Assembly (NCBI GenBank): GCA_013202335.1
Contig: JABMQR010000345.1
Location: 1-49,026, forward strand
Reading direction: 5' to 3'
Origin: Bacteroidota bacterium
GTDB lineage: Bacteria; Spirochaetota; Spirochaetia; JABMQR01
Length of the DNA stretch: 49,026 nucleotides
Shown here: positions 1-7,268 of the stretch, in pieces
How positions within the stretch are numbered: position 1 is the first letter of the stretch
Layout of the letters: each line of letters opens with the position of its first letter
Translations under genes and position numbers: made by a program
The notes under the pieces: generated by a model
Database searches by the model: none
Told to the model about the DNA's origin: nothing
What the model saw: only the letters and a program-made list of their open reading frames with translations

Positions 1-125
1 ATGTTCATAATTTTAACATGTAAGAGAAAAAGAATATACCGTAAAAGCAGATTTACAGAGGCTTTAATTGCTGATTTTTACCATTTTTGGTTTACCATGT
101 TATAACTTGGGCAGGAATTTGGGTT

Positions 126-602
126 ATGACATTAATAGATCAAAGTAACATTATTTTTGACAGAACTGAACTCCCTGAATCATATAATATTCTTACTTCA
201 GGTGGGCTCTATATCGATAATCGGGTGAAAGCTGTTTTATTATCAGGTTCACGTGGACCTTCAGGGGGATATCGTGTGGATTCTGATATTGATATCAGTC
301 TTGTTCTTGATAATAACTTACTTTCAAATCCAATTGAGAAAGAATTAGAACTTAGATCCATTCTTTCTATAACAATGGAAAAATGGAACAGTCATATTGA
401 GCTTGATACAGCTCTTTTGTTTGATACTAAAAACTGTGGTTTCAGCTGCTTTTTGCACTATCCCCAAAAAAATGATTGCAAACTAAACGATAAGGATTGC
501 TTTGGGATATATAAGCTACAGAAAGGATTTTATGGTTTTGTTCCGAAAATTGGGATAGAGGTTGAAAAAATCTTTCCGATAAGACTTGTTTGGCAAAGAT
601 AA
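126..602 (+). CDS. MNT-type nucleotidyltransferase domain protein (cassette gene)
   Basis: The product is a 158-residue protein of the polymerase-beta nucleotidyltransferase fold. A GSRG motif is followed by the metal-binding pair in SDIDISLVL, as in minimal (MNT) and aminoglycoside-type nucleotidyltransferases. I chose the ATG at 126; the frame is open to a TTG at 87, but that extension looks unlike the family. The substrate cannot be read from the sequence. Such domains occur in MNT/HEPN toxin-antitoxin pairs and as stand-alone enzymes, but no HEPN partner is adjacent. The gene ends 14 nt before the first attC-like site, consistent with being integron cargo. Confidence 0.7.
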   Translation: MTLIDQSNIIFDRTELPESYNILTSGGLYIDNRVKAVLLSGSRGPSGGYRVDSDIDISLVLDNNLLSNPIEKELELRSILSITMEKWNSHIELDTALLFDTKNCGFSCFLHYPQKNDCKLNDKDCFGIYKLQKGFYGFVPKIGIEVEKIFPIRLVWQR

Positions 603-616
603 ATATCCTTTCTTCA

Positions 617-707
617 CCTAACAGACAATATATGCTCCGCTTTGCTCCGGGCTTCGCCAAATCTCCCACTTTGTGGTAGACTTCACATATTGTCGGAACG
701 TTATAGG
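617..707 (+). repeat. attC-like cassette recombination site A
   Basis: The left box ACCTAAC (617-623) matches the R'' consensus RYYYAAC. The right box GTTATAG (701-707) is a near match to R' GTTRRRY. Between them GACAATATATG (625-635) pairs with CATATTGTC (687-695), and extra unpaired bases (GGAA) sit on one arm, as expected of the extrahelical bases that set strand polarity in folded attC sites. The centre is a GC-rich variable terminal structure. The inferred crossover is between G701 and T702. Confidence 0.62.
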
Positions 708-726
708 AAATTGCTTGGAAGGTAAA

Positions 727-1224
727 ATGAACATACAAAAGCTATCTGTCAACGACATTAAACAGCAGGCGATTGTACATTCTTTGTCTTTTCGTACTGC
801 TTACAAGGGAATCATCCCAGATTCTTTTCTGGAAAGCTTCACAATCGAAAAACGTGAGAAGTTTTTTACTGATGAGTTCGAAAAATATAAGGACACCTTT
901 ACGATAAAAGAAGGAGAAAAACTCGCTGGGTTCTGCACTATTGGAAATAATAGAGATGAAGACAAAGCTGATGATGTAGGAGAAATTTGGGGAATTTATA
1001 TACACCCAACATACTGGAGAAGAGGATATGGAACTCGGCTCTTTGAGCATGTTAAGTCTAAGCTGATAGCAAGGAGATACGCGGAAATCACACTTTGGGT
1101 TCTCAGGCAGAATACAGCTGCAAGAGCATTCTATGAGAAGTATGGATTTAGTTGGGACGGAACATCCAAGGGAATAGAGATTGGTAAGAAGTTGGTCGAG
1201 ATCCGCTATAGTTTCATACCGTGA
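727..1224 (+). CDS. GNAT family N-acetyltransferase (cassette gene)
   Basis: The product is a 165-residue acetyl-CoA-dependent N-acetyltransferase. The acetyl-CoA pyrophosphate loop is clear (IYIHPTYWRRGYGTRLFEHV, a Q/RxxGxG/A-type motif), followed by the usual motif B (LWVLRQNTAARAFYEKYGF). The ATG at 727 is preceded by a good ribosome site (GGAAGG). The frame is open upstream to 673, but that part lies in the attC element. The gene is bracketed by the two best attC-like sites, so it is the clearest cassette in the window. The substrate is unknown; RimI-type, antibiotic and small-molecule acetyltransferases all share this fold. Confidence 0.85.
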   Translation: MNIQKLSVNDIKQQAIVHSLSFRTAYKGIIPDSFLESFTIEKREKFFTDEFEKYKDTFTIKEGEKLAGFCTIGNNRDEDKADDVGEIWGIYIHPTYWRRGYGTRLFEHVKSKLIARRYAEITLWVLRQNTAARAFYEKYGFSWDGTSKGIEIGKKLVEIRYSFIP

Positions 1225-1236
1225 TGCCGCAACTTC

Positions 1237-1339
1237 CCATAACAGCAAATATGTGCTCCGCGCTGTTGGAGCTCCGGGCTTCGCCAAATTGGCCTTCGCG
1301 ATGCTGCGGCCAACTTCACATATTTGCAGAACGTTATCG
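1237..1339 (+). repeat. attC-like cassette recombination site B
   Basis: The left box CCATAAC (1237-1243) faces the right box GTTATCG (1333-1339). GCAAATATGTG (1245-1255) pairs perfectly with CACATATTTGC (1317-1327). The right arm carries extra bases (AGAAC) next to the R' box, giving the asymmetric bulge typical of attC. Its right half is nearly identical to that of site A (CACATATT then GAACGTTAT then GGAAA), so the two belong to one site family. The central part forms its own GC-rich hairpins. Confidence 0.65.
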
Positions 1340-1396
1340 GAAAAGTCGGATTTATTCTTTAAACTTCGCCCATCCATGGGCTCATAAATAGGAAAA

Positions 1397-2107
1397 ATGA
1401 AAGAATTAGCTGATATTGTAGAAAAATGTAAACAAATAATAATCACTCCAGAGACAATTTCATGTATCCAGGCATTGTATATAGGGGGTTCAATCAAACC
1501 CAAAGATAGAACACCAAATAGTGATATAGATATTATTGGTATAGTAGAAAATAGCTTTCCAGAAGATCTTGAAGCAGATATCAATAAATTGCTTAAAAAA
1601 TCTATTGAAGAGATGAAATGTAAGCTTAGAGTTCTATATTTGAGTGAACTAAAAGGAGGAAAACAGAGAGGATTCATATCTACATTATTACCAATTCGAC
1701 TTTTTATTCGAAGGATTCCATCCTTTCCTCTGATTTGGGGTATTCCTCTGAACATTAATGAAACAATCGGAGCTTATACACTAAAAGAAGAGATCAAAGT
1801 TCAGTCTTTATTAATAAAAAAGTACATTAAAAACATCCATTCAAATGATAAGAAAATCCCATTTGAATGGATTCCCAAAGCTGTTTTATACTTGTCAGCA
1901 CTCGAATTGGTACTTGTAAGAGGAATTGAGTACTCAACATCTTTTTTTGAAATCCAATATTGTTGGAATGATGACAGATATCATATTGCTCATGATTCAA
2001 TGGATATAAGGGGAAAGGGATATGATATTTCTTTACATGATAAAAGTGTGTATATTGCAAAGGCAGAGAGTTATTTGGAAAAAATGAATGTGTTGTATTT
2101 AAACTGA
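1397..2107 (+). CDS. Nucleotidyltransferase-like protein (cassette gene)
   Basis: The product is a 236-residue protein with a GGSIKP...NSDIDIIGIVE segment near residues 30-55. This is the G(G/S)S...DxD signature of the polymerase-beta nucleotidyltransferase superfamily, followed by an alpha-helical C-terminal half as in aminoglycoside and related nucleotidyltransferases. ATG 1397 follows a short AGGA ribosome site and lies about 58 nt after the site B boundary. It is not closely similar to the first nucleotidyltransferase, so the two were probably acquired separately. The substrate is unknown; antibiotic modification is possible but not shown. Confidence 0.6.
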   Translation: MKELADIVEKCKQIIITPETISCIQALYIGGSIKPKDRTPNSDIDIIGIVENSFPEDLEADINKLLKKSIEEMKCKLRVLYLSELKGGKQRGFISTLLPIRLFIRRIPSFPLIWGIPLNINETIGAYTLKEEIKVQSLLIKKYIKNIHSNDKKIPFEWIPKAVLYLSALELVLVRGIEYSTSFFEIQYCWNDDRYHIAHDSMDIRGKGYDISLHDKSVYIAKAESYLEKMNVLYLN

Positions 2108-2128
2108 AAAAGACATAAATGTCTTTTT
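2107..2128 (+). terminator. Intrinsic terminator after cassette nucleotidyltransferase
   Basis: AAAAAGACAT (2107-2116) pairs with ATGTCTTTTT (2119-2128), a 10-bp stem ending in a run of T, immediately after the stop codon. Confidence 0.6.
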
Positions 2129-2159
2129 CAAATACATCAACTACCGACTCTTCCGATTT

Positions 2160-2215
2160 CAAGAAATATATGCTCCGCTCCGCTTCGGGCTTCCTGCTTA
2201 TAGCAACTCAAAAAG
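2160..2215 (+). repeat. Truncated attC-like element C
   Basis: This stretch shares ATATATGCTCCGC and CGGGCTTC with the left half and centre of site A. The right arm with its GTTAT box is missing, so it cannot form the full attC fold. It lies between the second nucleotidyltransferase and the broken methyltransferase, where a cassette boundary is expected. It is probably a decayed site. Confidence 0.45.
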
Positions 2216-2227
2216 TAAGGAAAAGAA

Positions 2228-2851
2228 ATGACTAAATCTGAAAAATTTTGGAACAGGACCGCGCATAAATATAATAAAAAAGAAAAAGGTGAAGAGAGTA
2301 CCTATGGTGAGTATCTAGAGAAACTCAAAAAGTATCTTAGCAATGAAGATAGTGTTTTGGATTTTGGATGCGGAACGGGATTGATAGCAATTGGAATAGC
2401 GGGAAGTGTAAAAAATATAGTGGCTATTGACACCTCTTCGACGTTGATTGAAATAGCAAAAAATAACACCACAGAGAGAAATATAACAAATATTGAACAT
2501 TCATGTTCATCATTATTCGATAATAACTATAAGGAGAATTCTTTTGATGCTATTTTAGTTTTATATATTTTCCACTTATTGGATAATTTGCCTTCTGTAA
2601 TGAAAAGGCTGCATCAATTACTAAGACCAGATGGAATTATTATTTCGTCAACACCATGCATGGGGGATAAAAATAAATTTCTTAGTATTATTTTAACGGT
2701 TGCTGGTTTTTTTGGAATAGTTCCTAAAATTAATGTGTTTTAAATAGCTGAACTAACTCATCAAATTTCCCATGCCGGTTTTAAAATTATTGAGACTGAA
2801 TTATTGGATTCAAATGGACAGCAGCATTTTATAATTGCAAAGAAAAATTAA
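2228..2851 (+). pseudogene. Class I SAM-dependent methyltransferase, interrupted by an in-frame stop
   Basis: The first 171 codons encode a Rossmann methyltransferase N-part. It has SAM-binding motif I VLDFGCGTGLIA, an acidic residue after strand 2 (IVAIDTSS), and a DAILVLYIFHLL segment. Translation meets TAA at 2741. In the same frame a further 35 codons follow, reading IAELTHQISHAGFKII...QQHFIIAKKN, which is the usual C-terminal end of this family. The gene has therefore been split by a single nonsense codon. Either the allele is dead, or a truncated protein or readthrough product is made. ATG 2228 follows AAGGAAAAGAA. Confidence 0.8.
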
Positions 2852-3131
2852 TAATCCAGCAATCGTTTTAACCTGAATCGGCGGATAAACAGCCTTGCAG
2901 GTTGATGGAATGTTACTGTTCTTAATGTATTGCATGAGCATTCTATGGTTTTGGGCTATGTAAATGTATGTAATTATTGAATTAGAGAAATAAATGCCAT
3001 TCGCACACTTTTAACTGTCAAATAAATTTATACCCTTTATATATTTCTATGATATACTCTGCCGTATGCATGTAATACATGGTGATGATTTGAAAATTTC
3101 AGAAATATTACATTTTTAGGAAGGTATTTAT

Positions 3132-3884
3132 ATGTTTAGAAAACTAAAAGAGCAAATTCTCACCATTTTAGTTTTTGCCATTTCATCATTAATTTTATGT
3201 ATTTCTATATATGTATTAATCCCAGTGGTTATGAGAAGTTTTCAATTACCCTTTGCGCTGGCATATTTGGTATGCTTTTATATTCCTTTTATTGGTTTAT
3301 TCTTGACTGCTTTGATTATATATAAACGGGAAGGACATAAATTATCAATTAAAGCCATCAGTGCCCGGCTAAGGCTGCATAAGCTTGATAAAAAGTCATT
3401 AAAGCTATTAGCGATTTTCTTCATTGTGACCGGATTAGGTTTTCTCGTTGCCTCTTATTTTTCTCAGTTAATATCAGATAATATTAAATTCCTTGCTGTT
3501 CCAGAGAGCTTTCCAGCCGGTTTGAATCATAACAAAGAACGATTGCCAGGCTATTTCTTTGGTCTTTCAATGAAAGGAATTTGGTGGTATCCAGTTCTTT
3601 ATTTTATCGGTTGGTTTTTTAATATATTTGGTGAGGAGATATTATTTCGTGGAATTCTTCTTCCTAAGAACGAAAAAACTTTTGGTGATAAAGCATGGAT
3701 ATTTCAGGGAACACTCTGGGGGTTATGGCATATATTCTGGTACTGGCAGTTTATTCCCTTAACTCTTTTTGTCGCATTGCCACTTGTATTTGTAGTTCAA
3801 AAAACAGCAAATACCTGGGTTGGGATCATAATCCATGGAACATTGAATTTAATACCTCTTGTATACATTATTAGTCAGGTATAA
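3132..3884 (+). CDS. CPBP family intramembrane glutamic metalloprotease
   Basis: The product is a 250-residue multi-pass membrane protein of the CAAX-protease/bacteriocin-processing (CPBP, Abi) family. The signatures are motif 1 GEEILFRGILLP (EExxxR), motif 2 LWGLWHIFWYW with its His, and a third HGTLN motif. About eight hydrophobic segments are visible. ATG 3132 is preceded by AGGAAGG. The 280-bp space before it holds no gene; a TATATT/TATACT-rich stretch near 3040-3060 may carry the promoter. In other bacteria, members act in bacteriocin self-immunity or prenyl-protein processing, but no bacteriocin precursor is visible nearby. Confidence 0.85.
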   Translation: MFRKLKEQILTILVFAISSLILCISIYVLIPVVMRSFQLPFALAYLVCFYIPFIGLFLTALIIYKREGHKLSIKAISARLRLHKLDKKSLKLLAIFFIVTGLGFLVASYFSQLISDNIKFLAVPESFPAGLNHNKERLPGYFFGLSMKGIWWYPVLYFIGWFFNIFGEEILFRGILLPKNEKTFGDKAWIFQGTLWGLWHIFWYWQFIPLTLFVALPLVFVVQKTANTWVGIIIHGTLNLIPLVYIISQV

Positions 3885-3956
3885 CGCATTGATACATACT
3901 TCTGATAACAGCGAATAGCTGGCACCAGATAAAGAAAAAGGAAAGAAGGAATAGTT

Positions 3957-4763
3957 ATGATAGAAAAAAAAGATGCAAATAATTTAAAGAAATACTTCGT
4001 TTTCTCTTACCTGCTTTTTTGGCTGTTACTTGCTTTGACAGGATTTCTTATATCCTTAGAAGTTCCATTGCTGCTTCAGAATATAATGAAAAACATAAGC
4101 GCAGCGTCTCCAACCTTTGTTATTCTGATTATGTTTAAGAAACTATACCCCAACATCACGTTTAAAGAATATTTGAAGTCGCAGTTTATGAAGAAAATAA
4201 ATCCAATGGTGTTTCTGATATCGCTCATATTGCAGGCATCTTTAGTAGTTATAGTTGTTCTTGTCTTTTTCAAAATAAACAATAAACCCTTGAATACAAT
4301 GACCTTTATCAGTGCTTCAGCCATTATTCCCGTTTTAATCATGGATTTAACAAGTGGAGCGCTAGGTGAAGAGCTTGGATGGAGAGGTTATGCACTAAAT
4401 ATTCTGCAAAAGAAGTATATCCCGCTGGTAGCCAGCCTGATAGTAGGTGTTATATGGGGTTTATGGCATCTTCCGTTAATGATTTTATCCGGGTATTCGG
4501 GTTTGGATTTAGTCTATTATATTATTGCATTTATGGTGGCCGTAGTGTCACTTTCAATTATAATAACCTTTTTCTACAATAAAAGTAAAAACATATTAAT
4601 AGCAATGTGGATTCATTTTTGGTTCAACTTTTTATTGAAACTGGTAATAATTGATTTACTTCCTTTGTTAATATACCTATCAGTTGGATACCTGATTTTA
4701 GCAATTCTTGTAATAATATTCGGCAGGAAAGAATTGTTGCAAATAGAGAGGCAAACACGCTAA
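3957..4763 (+). CDS. CPBP family intramembrane glutamic metalloprotease (second copy)
   Basis: The product is a 268-residue membrane protein of the same CPBP family as its upstream neighbour but only distantly similar. Motif 1 is GEELGWRGYAL, motif 2 is IWGLWHLPLM, and motif 3 is MWIHFWFNF. Seven to eight membrane spans are apparent. A strong GGAAAG ribosome site precedes ATG 3957. The 72-nt gap to the previous gene contains ATAACAGCGAATA, which resembles the left arm of attC-like site B, so this may be another former cassette. The substrate is unknown. Confidence 0.83.
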   Translation: MIEKKDANNLKKYFVFSYLLFWLLLALTGFLISLEVPLLLQNIMKNISAASPTFVILIMFKKLYPNITFKEYLKSQFMKKINPMVFLISLILQASLVVIVVLVFFKINNKPLNTMTFISASAIIPVLIMDLTSGALGEELGWRGYALNILQKKYIPLVASLIVGVIWGLWHLPLMILSGYSGLDLVYYIIAFMVAVVSLSIIITFFYNKSKNILIAMWIHFWFNFLLKLVIIDLLPLLIYLSVGYLILAILVIIFGRKELLQIERQTR

Positions 4764-4782
4764 GAATAGTTTCCTGATGCAT

Positions 4783-4840
4783 ATTACTGGTCTCTAATAA
4801 GGAATATATGCAGCGCCTTCGGGTCGGGCTTCGCCACATT
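4783..4840 (+). repeat. Degenerate attC-like element D
   Basis: ATATATGC, GCGCCTTCGGG and CGGGCTTCGCCA resemble the left arm and centre of site A. No convincing right arm or GTTAT box follows. It sits between the second CPBP gene and the DUF1284-like gene. The similarity is clear over about 40 nt; the functional reading is inference. Confidence 0.4.
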
Positions 4841-4890
4841 TTTGCTGAGCAGACACGTCATTTATTTACAAAACAGTAAGTGGCAGTGGT

Positions 4891-5379
4891 ATGACCAGAA
4901 AAAAATATAGAGGTGAAAAGGAATTGAGAGAATTAAGAATACACCATTTTTATGACATTATTCGTGACTATGGTTCTGGAAAAATAGTAGAAAAACATGA
5001 ATATGGACACTCTTATCACATCATTGCAAAGGAAATTTTTGAAAACAGACTGTTAAAGATCAAACTAATAATCAAACATGACGATGTTTGTAAACATTGC
5101 AGTAAATTGCTGGGAACAAAGTGCGTAGACTCTATCCAACACAGATCTGATTTCACAAGCAAAGAAAAATTCAATGACTATCTTGATTCGAGAATAATGA
5201 AATGTATGGGATATAAAATTGATCAAATGATTTCGGTAAAAGAAATACTGAGAGAGTCACATAGATACCTGGATGCAATAGATGAACTATATGTTGGAAA
5301 TGATATTGATCATACAAAATTAAGGAAACAGCATGTTAGTATGGGGATTAAAAAGAAGAGGAATGAATTAGGGTTGTAA
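4891..5379 (+). CDS. DUF1284-like cysteine-containing protein
   Basis: The product is a 162-residue soluble protein. It starts with ELRIHHFYDIIRDYGSG and has a central DDVCKHCSKLLGTKC segment whose cysteines could bind a metal or iron-sulfur cluster, followed by a YLDSRIMKCMGY stretch. This order (R-HH near the start, then C-x2-C...C, then a helix) matches my recollection of DUF1284, whose function is not established. No Shine-Dalgarno sequence is obvious before ATG 4891. Base composition is AT-rich, like the cassette genes to its left. Confidence 0.55.
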   Translation: MTRKKYRGEKELRELRIHHFYDIIRDYGSGKIVEKHEYGHSYHIIAKEIFENRLLKIKLIIKHDDVCKHCSKLLGTKCVDSIQHRSDFTSKEKFNDYLDSRIMKCMGYKIDQMISVKEILRESHRYLDAIDELYVGNDIDHTKLRKQHVSMGIKKKRNELGL

Positions 5380-5473
5380 AAGACGGGATATAAAAACTAA
5401 ACAGAGCTCTCAATGTTCCGCCCATTTTTTGCAGTTAGTATCGAGTGCTGTTTGTTTTTATAAAGAGGATTAA

Positions 5474-6103
5474 GTGATAAAAAATATTATTTGGGATTTT
5501 GATGGTTCCCTATTTAATACTTACCCAGCTCAGACTGCATTATTATCCGATTTAGTACAAAAAAATTACAATATTACCATAACGCAAAAAAAAATTAGGG
5601 AATATACATCTATTAGCCTTGGCAGGGCGCTGCAGGAGATAAGTAGAACTGTAAAAGTGGATTTGGAAGAGATGAAATCCTTATTCATTGAGAATTATTC
5701 AAATTTACCTTTAGAAAAAGAGTATCCTTTTACACATGCAGTTAATATTTGTAAAAGAATAACTGCAAAAAATGGCAAGAATCTACTAAATACTCATCGC
5801 GGGAAAGATCGTCTTTTTAAACTGTTACATTATTATGATATGGAAGAATTATTTTGTGATATTATTTCAAATGAAGATAATTTTGGCCGAAAACCGGATC
5901 CTGAGTCATTTAAGGTTTTGATAAAACGAAATAATCTATCACTGATAAATACCATTGTAATTGGTGACCGGAACCTGGATATCCTGGGAGGGAAAAGAGC
6001 CGGATTGCTTACATATTTTTTTAACTCTAATAATATCGATATATCAGGGATAGAAAGTGATTATATTGAAAATGATTTAGGTAGAGTTTTAGATTTAATA
6101 TAA
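5474..6103 (+). CDS. HAD superfamily hydrolase (phosphoglycolate phosphatase-like)
   Basis: The product is a 209-residue HAD-IA hydrolase. The nucleophile motif is WDFDGSLFNT (DxDGS). Motif II is probably the Thr in NTHRG, the motif III Lys lies in GRKPDPESF, and motif IV is GDRNLDILGG. The helical cap is inserted after motif I. I chose the GTG at 5474 because it follows AAGAGGA at good spacing and gives the conserved N-terminus directly. The substrate is probably a small phosphorylated metabolite but is not readable. Confidence 0.8.
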   Translation: MIKNIIWDFDGSLFNTYPAQTALLSDLVQKNYNITITQKKIREYTSISLGRALQEISRTVKVDLEEMKSLFIENYSNLPLEKEYPFTHAVNICKRITAKNGKNLLNTHRGKDRLFKLLHYYDMEELFCDIISNEDNFGRKPDPESFKVLIKRNNLSLINTIVIGDRNLDILGGKRAGLLTYFFNSNNIDISGIESDYIENDLGRVLDLI

Positions 6104-6187
6104 TGCAATCGATATTGCGGTAGCAGGTTCGATTTAAGCCCATATAAAATGCCCCGAGAATTGATACTGCAGATTCAAAATTGACAC

Positions 6188-6217
6188 TCTTCCTATGCTG
6201 TATACAGCATAGGAAGA
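6188..6217. terminator. Bidirectional terminator-like palindrome
   Basis: A perfect inverted repeat (TCTTCCTATGCTG, TATA, CAGCATAGGAAGA) lies between the converging HAD and deoC-like genes, 8 nt from the deoC stop. It probably ends transcription from both sides. Confidence 0.65.
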
Positions 6218-6224
6218 TCTCTTA

Positions 6225-6935
6225 TTATTTCTTAAGGCCGAGAACAATAGGAGTTGATTTGTAGCCAATTCCCATTCTATCAATACCAAGATCAATCATT
6301 TTAAAGAATTTCTCCTGATCTCTGATTCCCCCGGATCCCTTAATCTTACAGCGATCTTTTGCAGTATCTATCATGGCCTGAACAACTTCGTAGGTAGCTC
6401 CATCATTTTTTCCACCAGTGAAAAACCCTGTTGAAGTCTTAACAAAATCAGAACCTGCCTGAATGGCACATTCTGTTGCCTTCTTTACTTCATCCAGAGT
6501 AAGTGCATCAACTTCAAGGATTGTTTTCAAACTAGTTCCATATGTATGGCAAACATCGGCTACTGCTTTGATATCAGCTGTTACTTGTTCCCAGAGCCCA
6601 CTTCTAATCCAACTATAATTAGATACAATATCCAATTCAAAAATATCGCCTTGCTTACAGATTAATTCTGCCTGGGTTGCTTTTGATTCTGTTGAGGAAC
6701 TCCCGAAAGGGAAGTCGCACACAATACAAAGTTTTGTTTGTGTTCCATCACAAAGTTCTTTTGCAAGAGAGATGTAAGCCGGATTGATACAAACGGTTTT
6801 ACAACCGTATTCAACCCCTTCCATAATATATTTCTTAATTTCATCCTGTGTGAATTCAGGTTTTAAAACCGACTGATCAATATAAGAAGCAAGTTCTGAA
6901 ACAGTCATCTCACATGCTTTTTTTGAATTTTTCAT
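6225..6935 (-). CDS. deoC: Deoxyribose-phosphate aldolase (DeoC-like)
   Basis: The product is a 236-residue TIM-barrel class I aldolase. The Schiff-base lysine lies in DFVKTSTGF (about K166), and the second essential lysine in KIKGSGGIR (about K199). These match DeoC, which splits 2-deoxyribose-5-phosphate to acetaldehyde and glyceraldehyde-3-phosphate in deoxynucleoside catabolism. The C-terminal phosphate-binding end reads RMGIGYKSTPIV rather than the usual GTSSG, so substrate preference could differ. ATG 6935 has GGAG 6 nt upstream. It is monocistronic here; no deoABD neighbours are present. Confidence 0.82.
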   Translation of the reverse strand: MKNSKKACEMTVSELASYIDQSVLKPEFTQDEIKKYIMEGVEYGCKTVCINPAYISLAKELCDGTQTKLCIVCDFPFGSSSTESKATQAELICKQGDIFELDIVSNYSWIRSGLWEQVTADIKAVADVCHTYGTSLKTILEVDALTLDEVKKATECAIQAGSDFVKTSTGFFTGGKNDGATYEVVQAMIDTAKDRCKIKGSGGIRDQEKFFKMIDLGIDRMGIGYKSTPIVLGLKK

Positions 6936-7125
6936 ATAATCTCCATAAAATATTTAATCATAATATATCATATATTAGCATTATCCCGGTGAAGATACCT
7001 CTTTCAACCAGTTTTAAACGAATAATAGATGATGTAGGAAATTGAATTTCAAAAGTACCTGAGGCAATTTCAAAATTCAAAGAATTTTAAGAAAGTAGCC
7101 TGATTCAAATCTTAGATTTGCATAT

Positions 7126-7190
7126 GAAGTTTTTGGATAGTTGTTATTAAACTTATATATTACAAAAGGTTACAATAATCCAAAAACTTC
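7126..7190. repeat. Long-arm intergenic inverted repeat
   Basis: GAAGTTTTTGGAT (7126-7138) pairs perfectly with ATCCAAAAACTTC (7178-7190) across a 39-nt loop. A small hairpin CAAATC-TTA-GATTTG (7106-7120) precedes it. Arms starting GAAGTTT recur at 18236 and 24667. The rest of the 332-nt gap 6936-7267 holds the deoC ribosome site, an AT-rich stretch that probably carries its promoter, and the terminator at 7197; no gene is seen. Confidence 0.5.
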
Positions 7191-7196
7191 TGACTA

Positions 7197-7268
7197 ACAG
7201 GTAGATCTTTGCAAAATGGACAAAACCCTTCGGTTTTTGTCTCATAATTTTGAAAGATCCTCACCTGT
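7197..7268 (-). terminator. Nested terminator hairpin after the URO-D gene
   Basis: The outer arms ACAGGT and ACCTGT, middle arms GATCTTTGCAAAAT and ATTTTGAAAGATC, and an inner GACAAAACC-CTTC-GGTTTTTGTC hairpin with a TTCG-type loop form one extended stem of about 70 nt. It overlaps the stop codon of the URO-D gene. It is unusually elaborate for a simple terminator. Confidence 0.6.

Larger units (their letters stand above)
126..2215 (+). mobile_element. Integron-type gene cassette cluster without integrase (CALIN-like)
   Basis: Short, unrelated, same-strand genes are each followed by a GC-richer inverted-repeat element, in otherwise AT-rich DNA. Two of these elements (617-707, 1237-1339) have the architecture of attC recombination sites, and a third (about 2160-2215) is a truncated relative. 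The unit between the crossover points (about 702-1333) is a single-gene cassette with its start codon 26 nt after the junction, which is typical of cassettes. No integrase or attI is visible, so the integrase may lie left of the window or be lost. The cluster may extend to about 6100, since a related fragment occurs at 4783-4840. The assignment rests on sequence symmetry and gene arrangement, not on a database match. Confidence 0.62.

Noticed and set aside
742..1755. Long open frame on the minus strand as a gene
   Set aside because: It runs antisense across the GNAT gene, an attC-like site and part of a nucleotidyltransferase, and its protein resembles nothing.
126..2107. MNT/HEPN toxin-antitoxin system from the two nucleotidyltransferase genes
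   Set aside because: No HEPN-type partner is adjacent to either, and the attC-like sites explain the arrangement better.
5395..5465. AAACAG...CTGTTT inverted repeat before the HAD gene, as another attC site
   Set aside because: The arms are short with many mismatches, and the conserved ATATGCTCCGC/CGGGCTTCGCC core of the other sites is absent.
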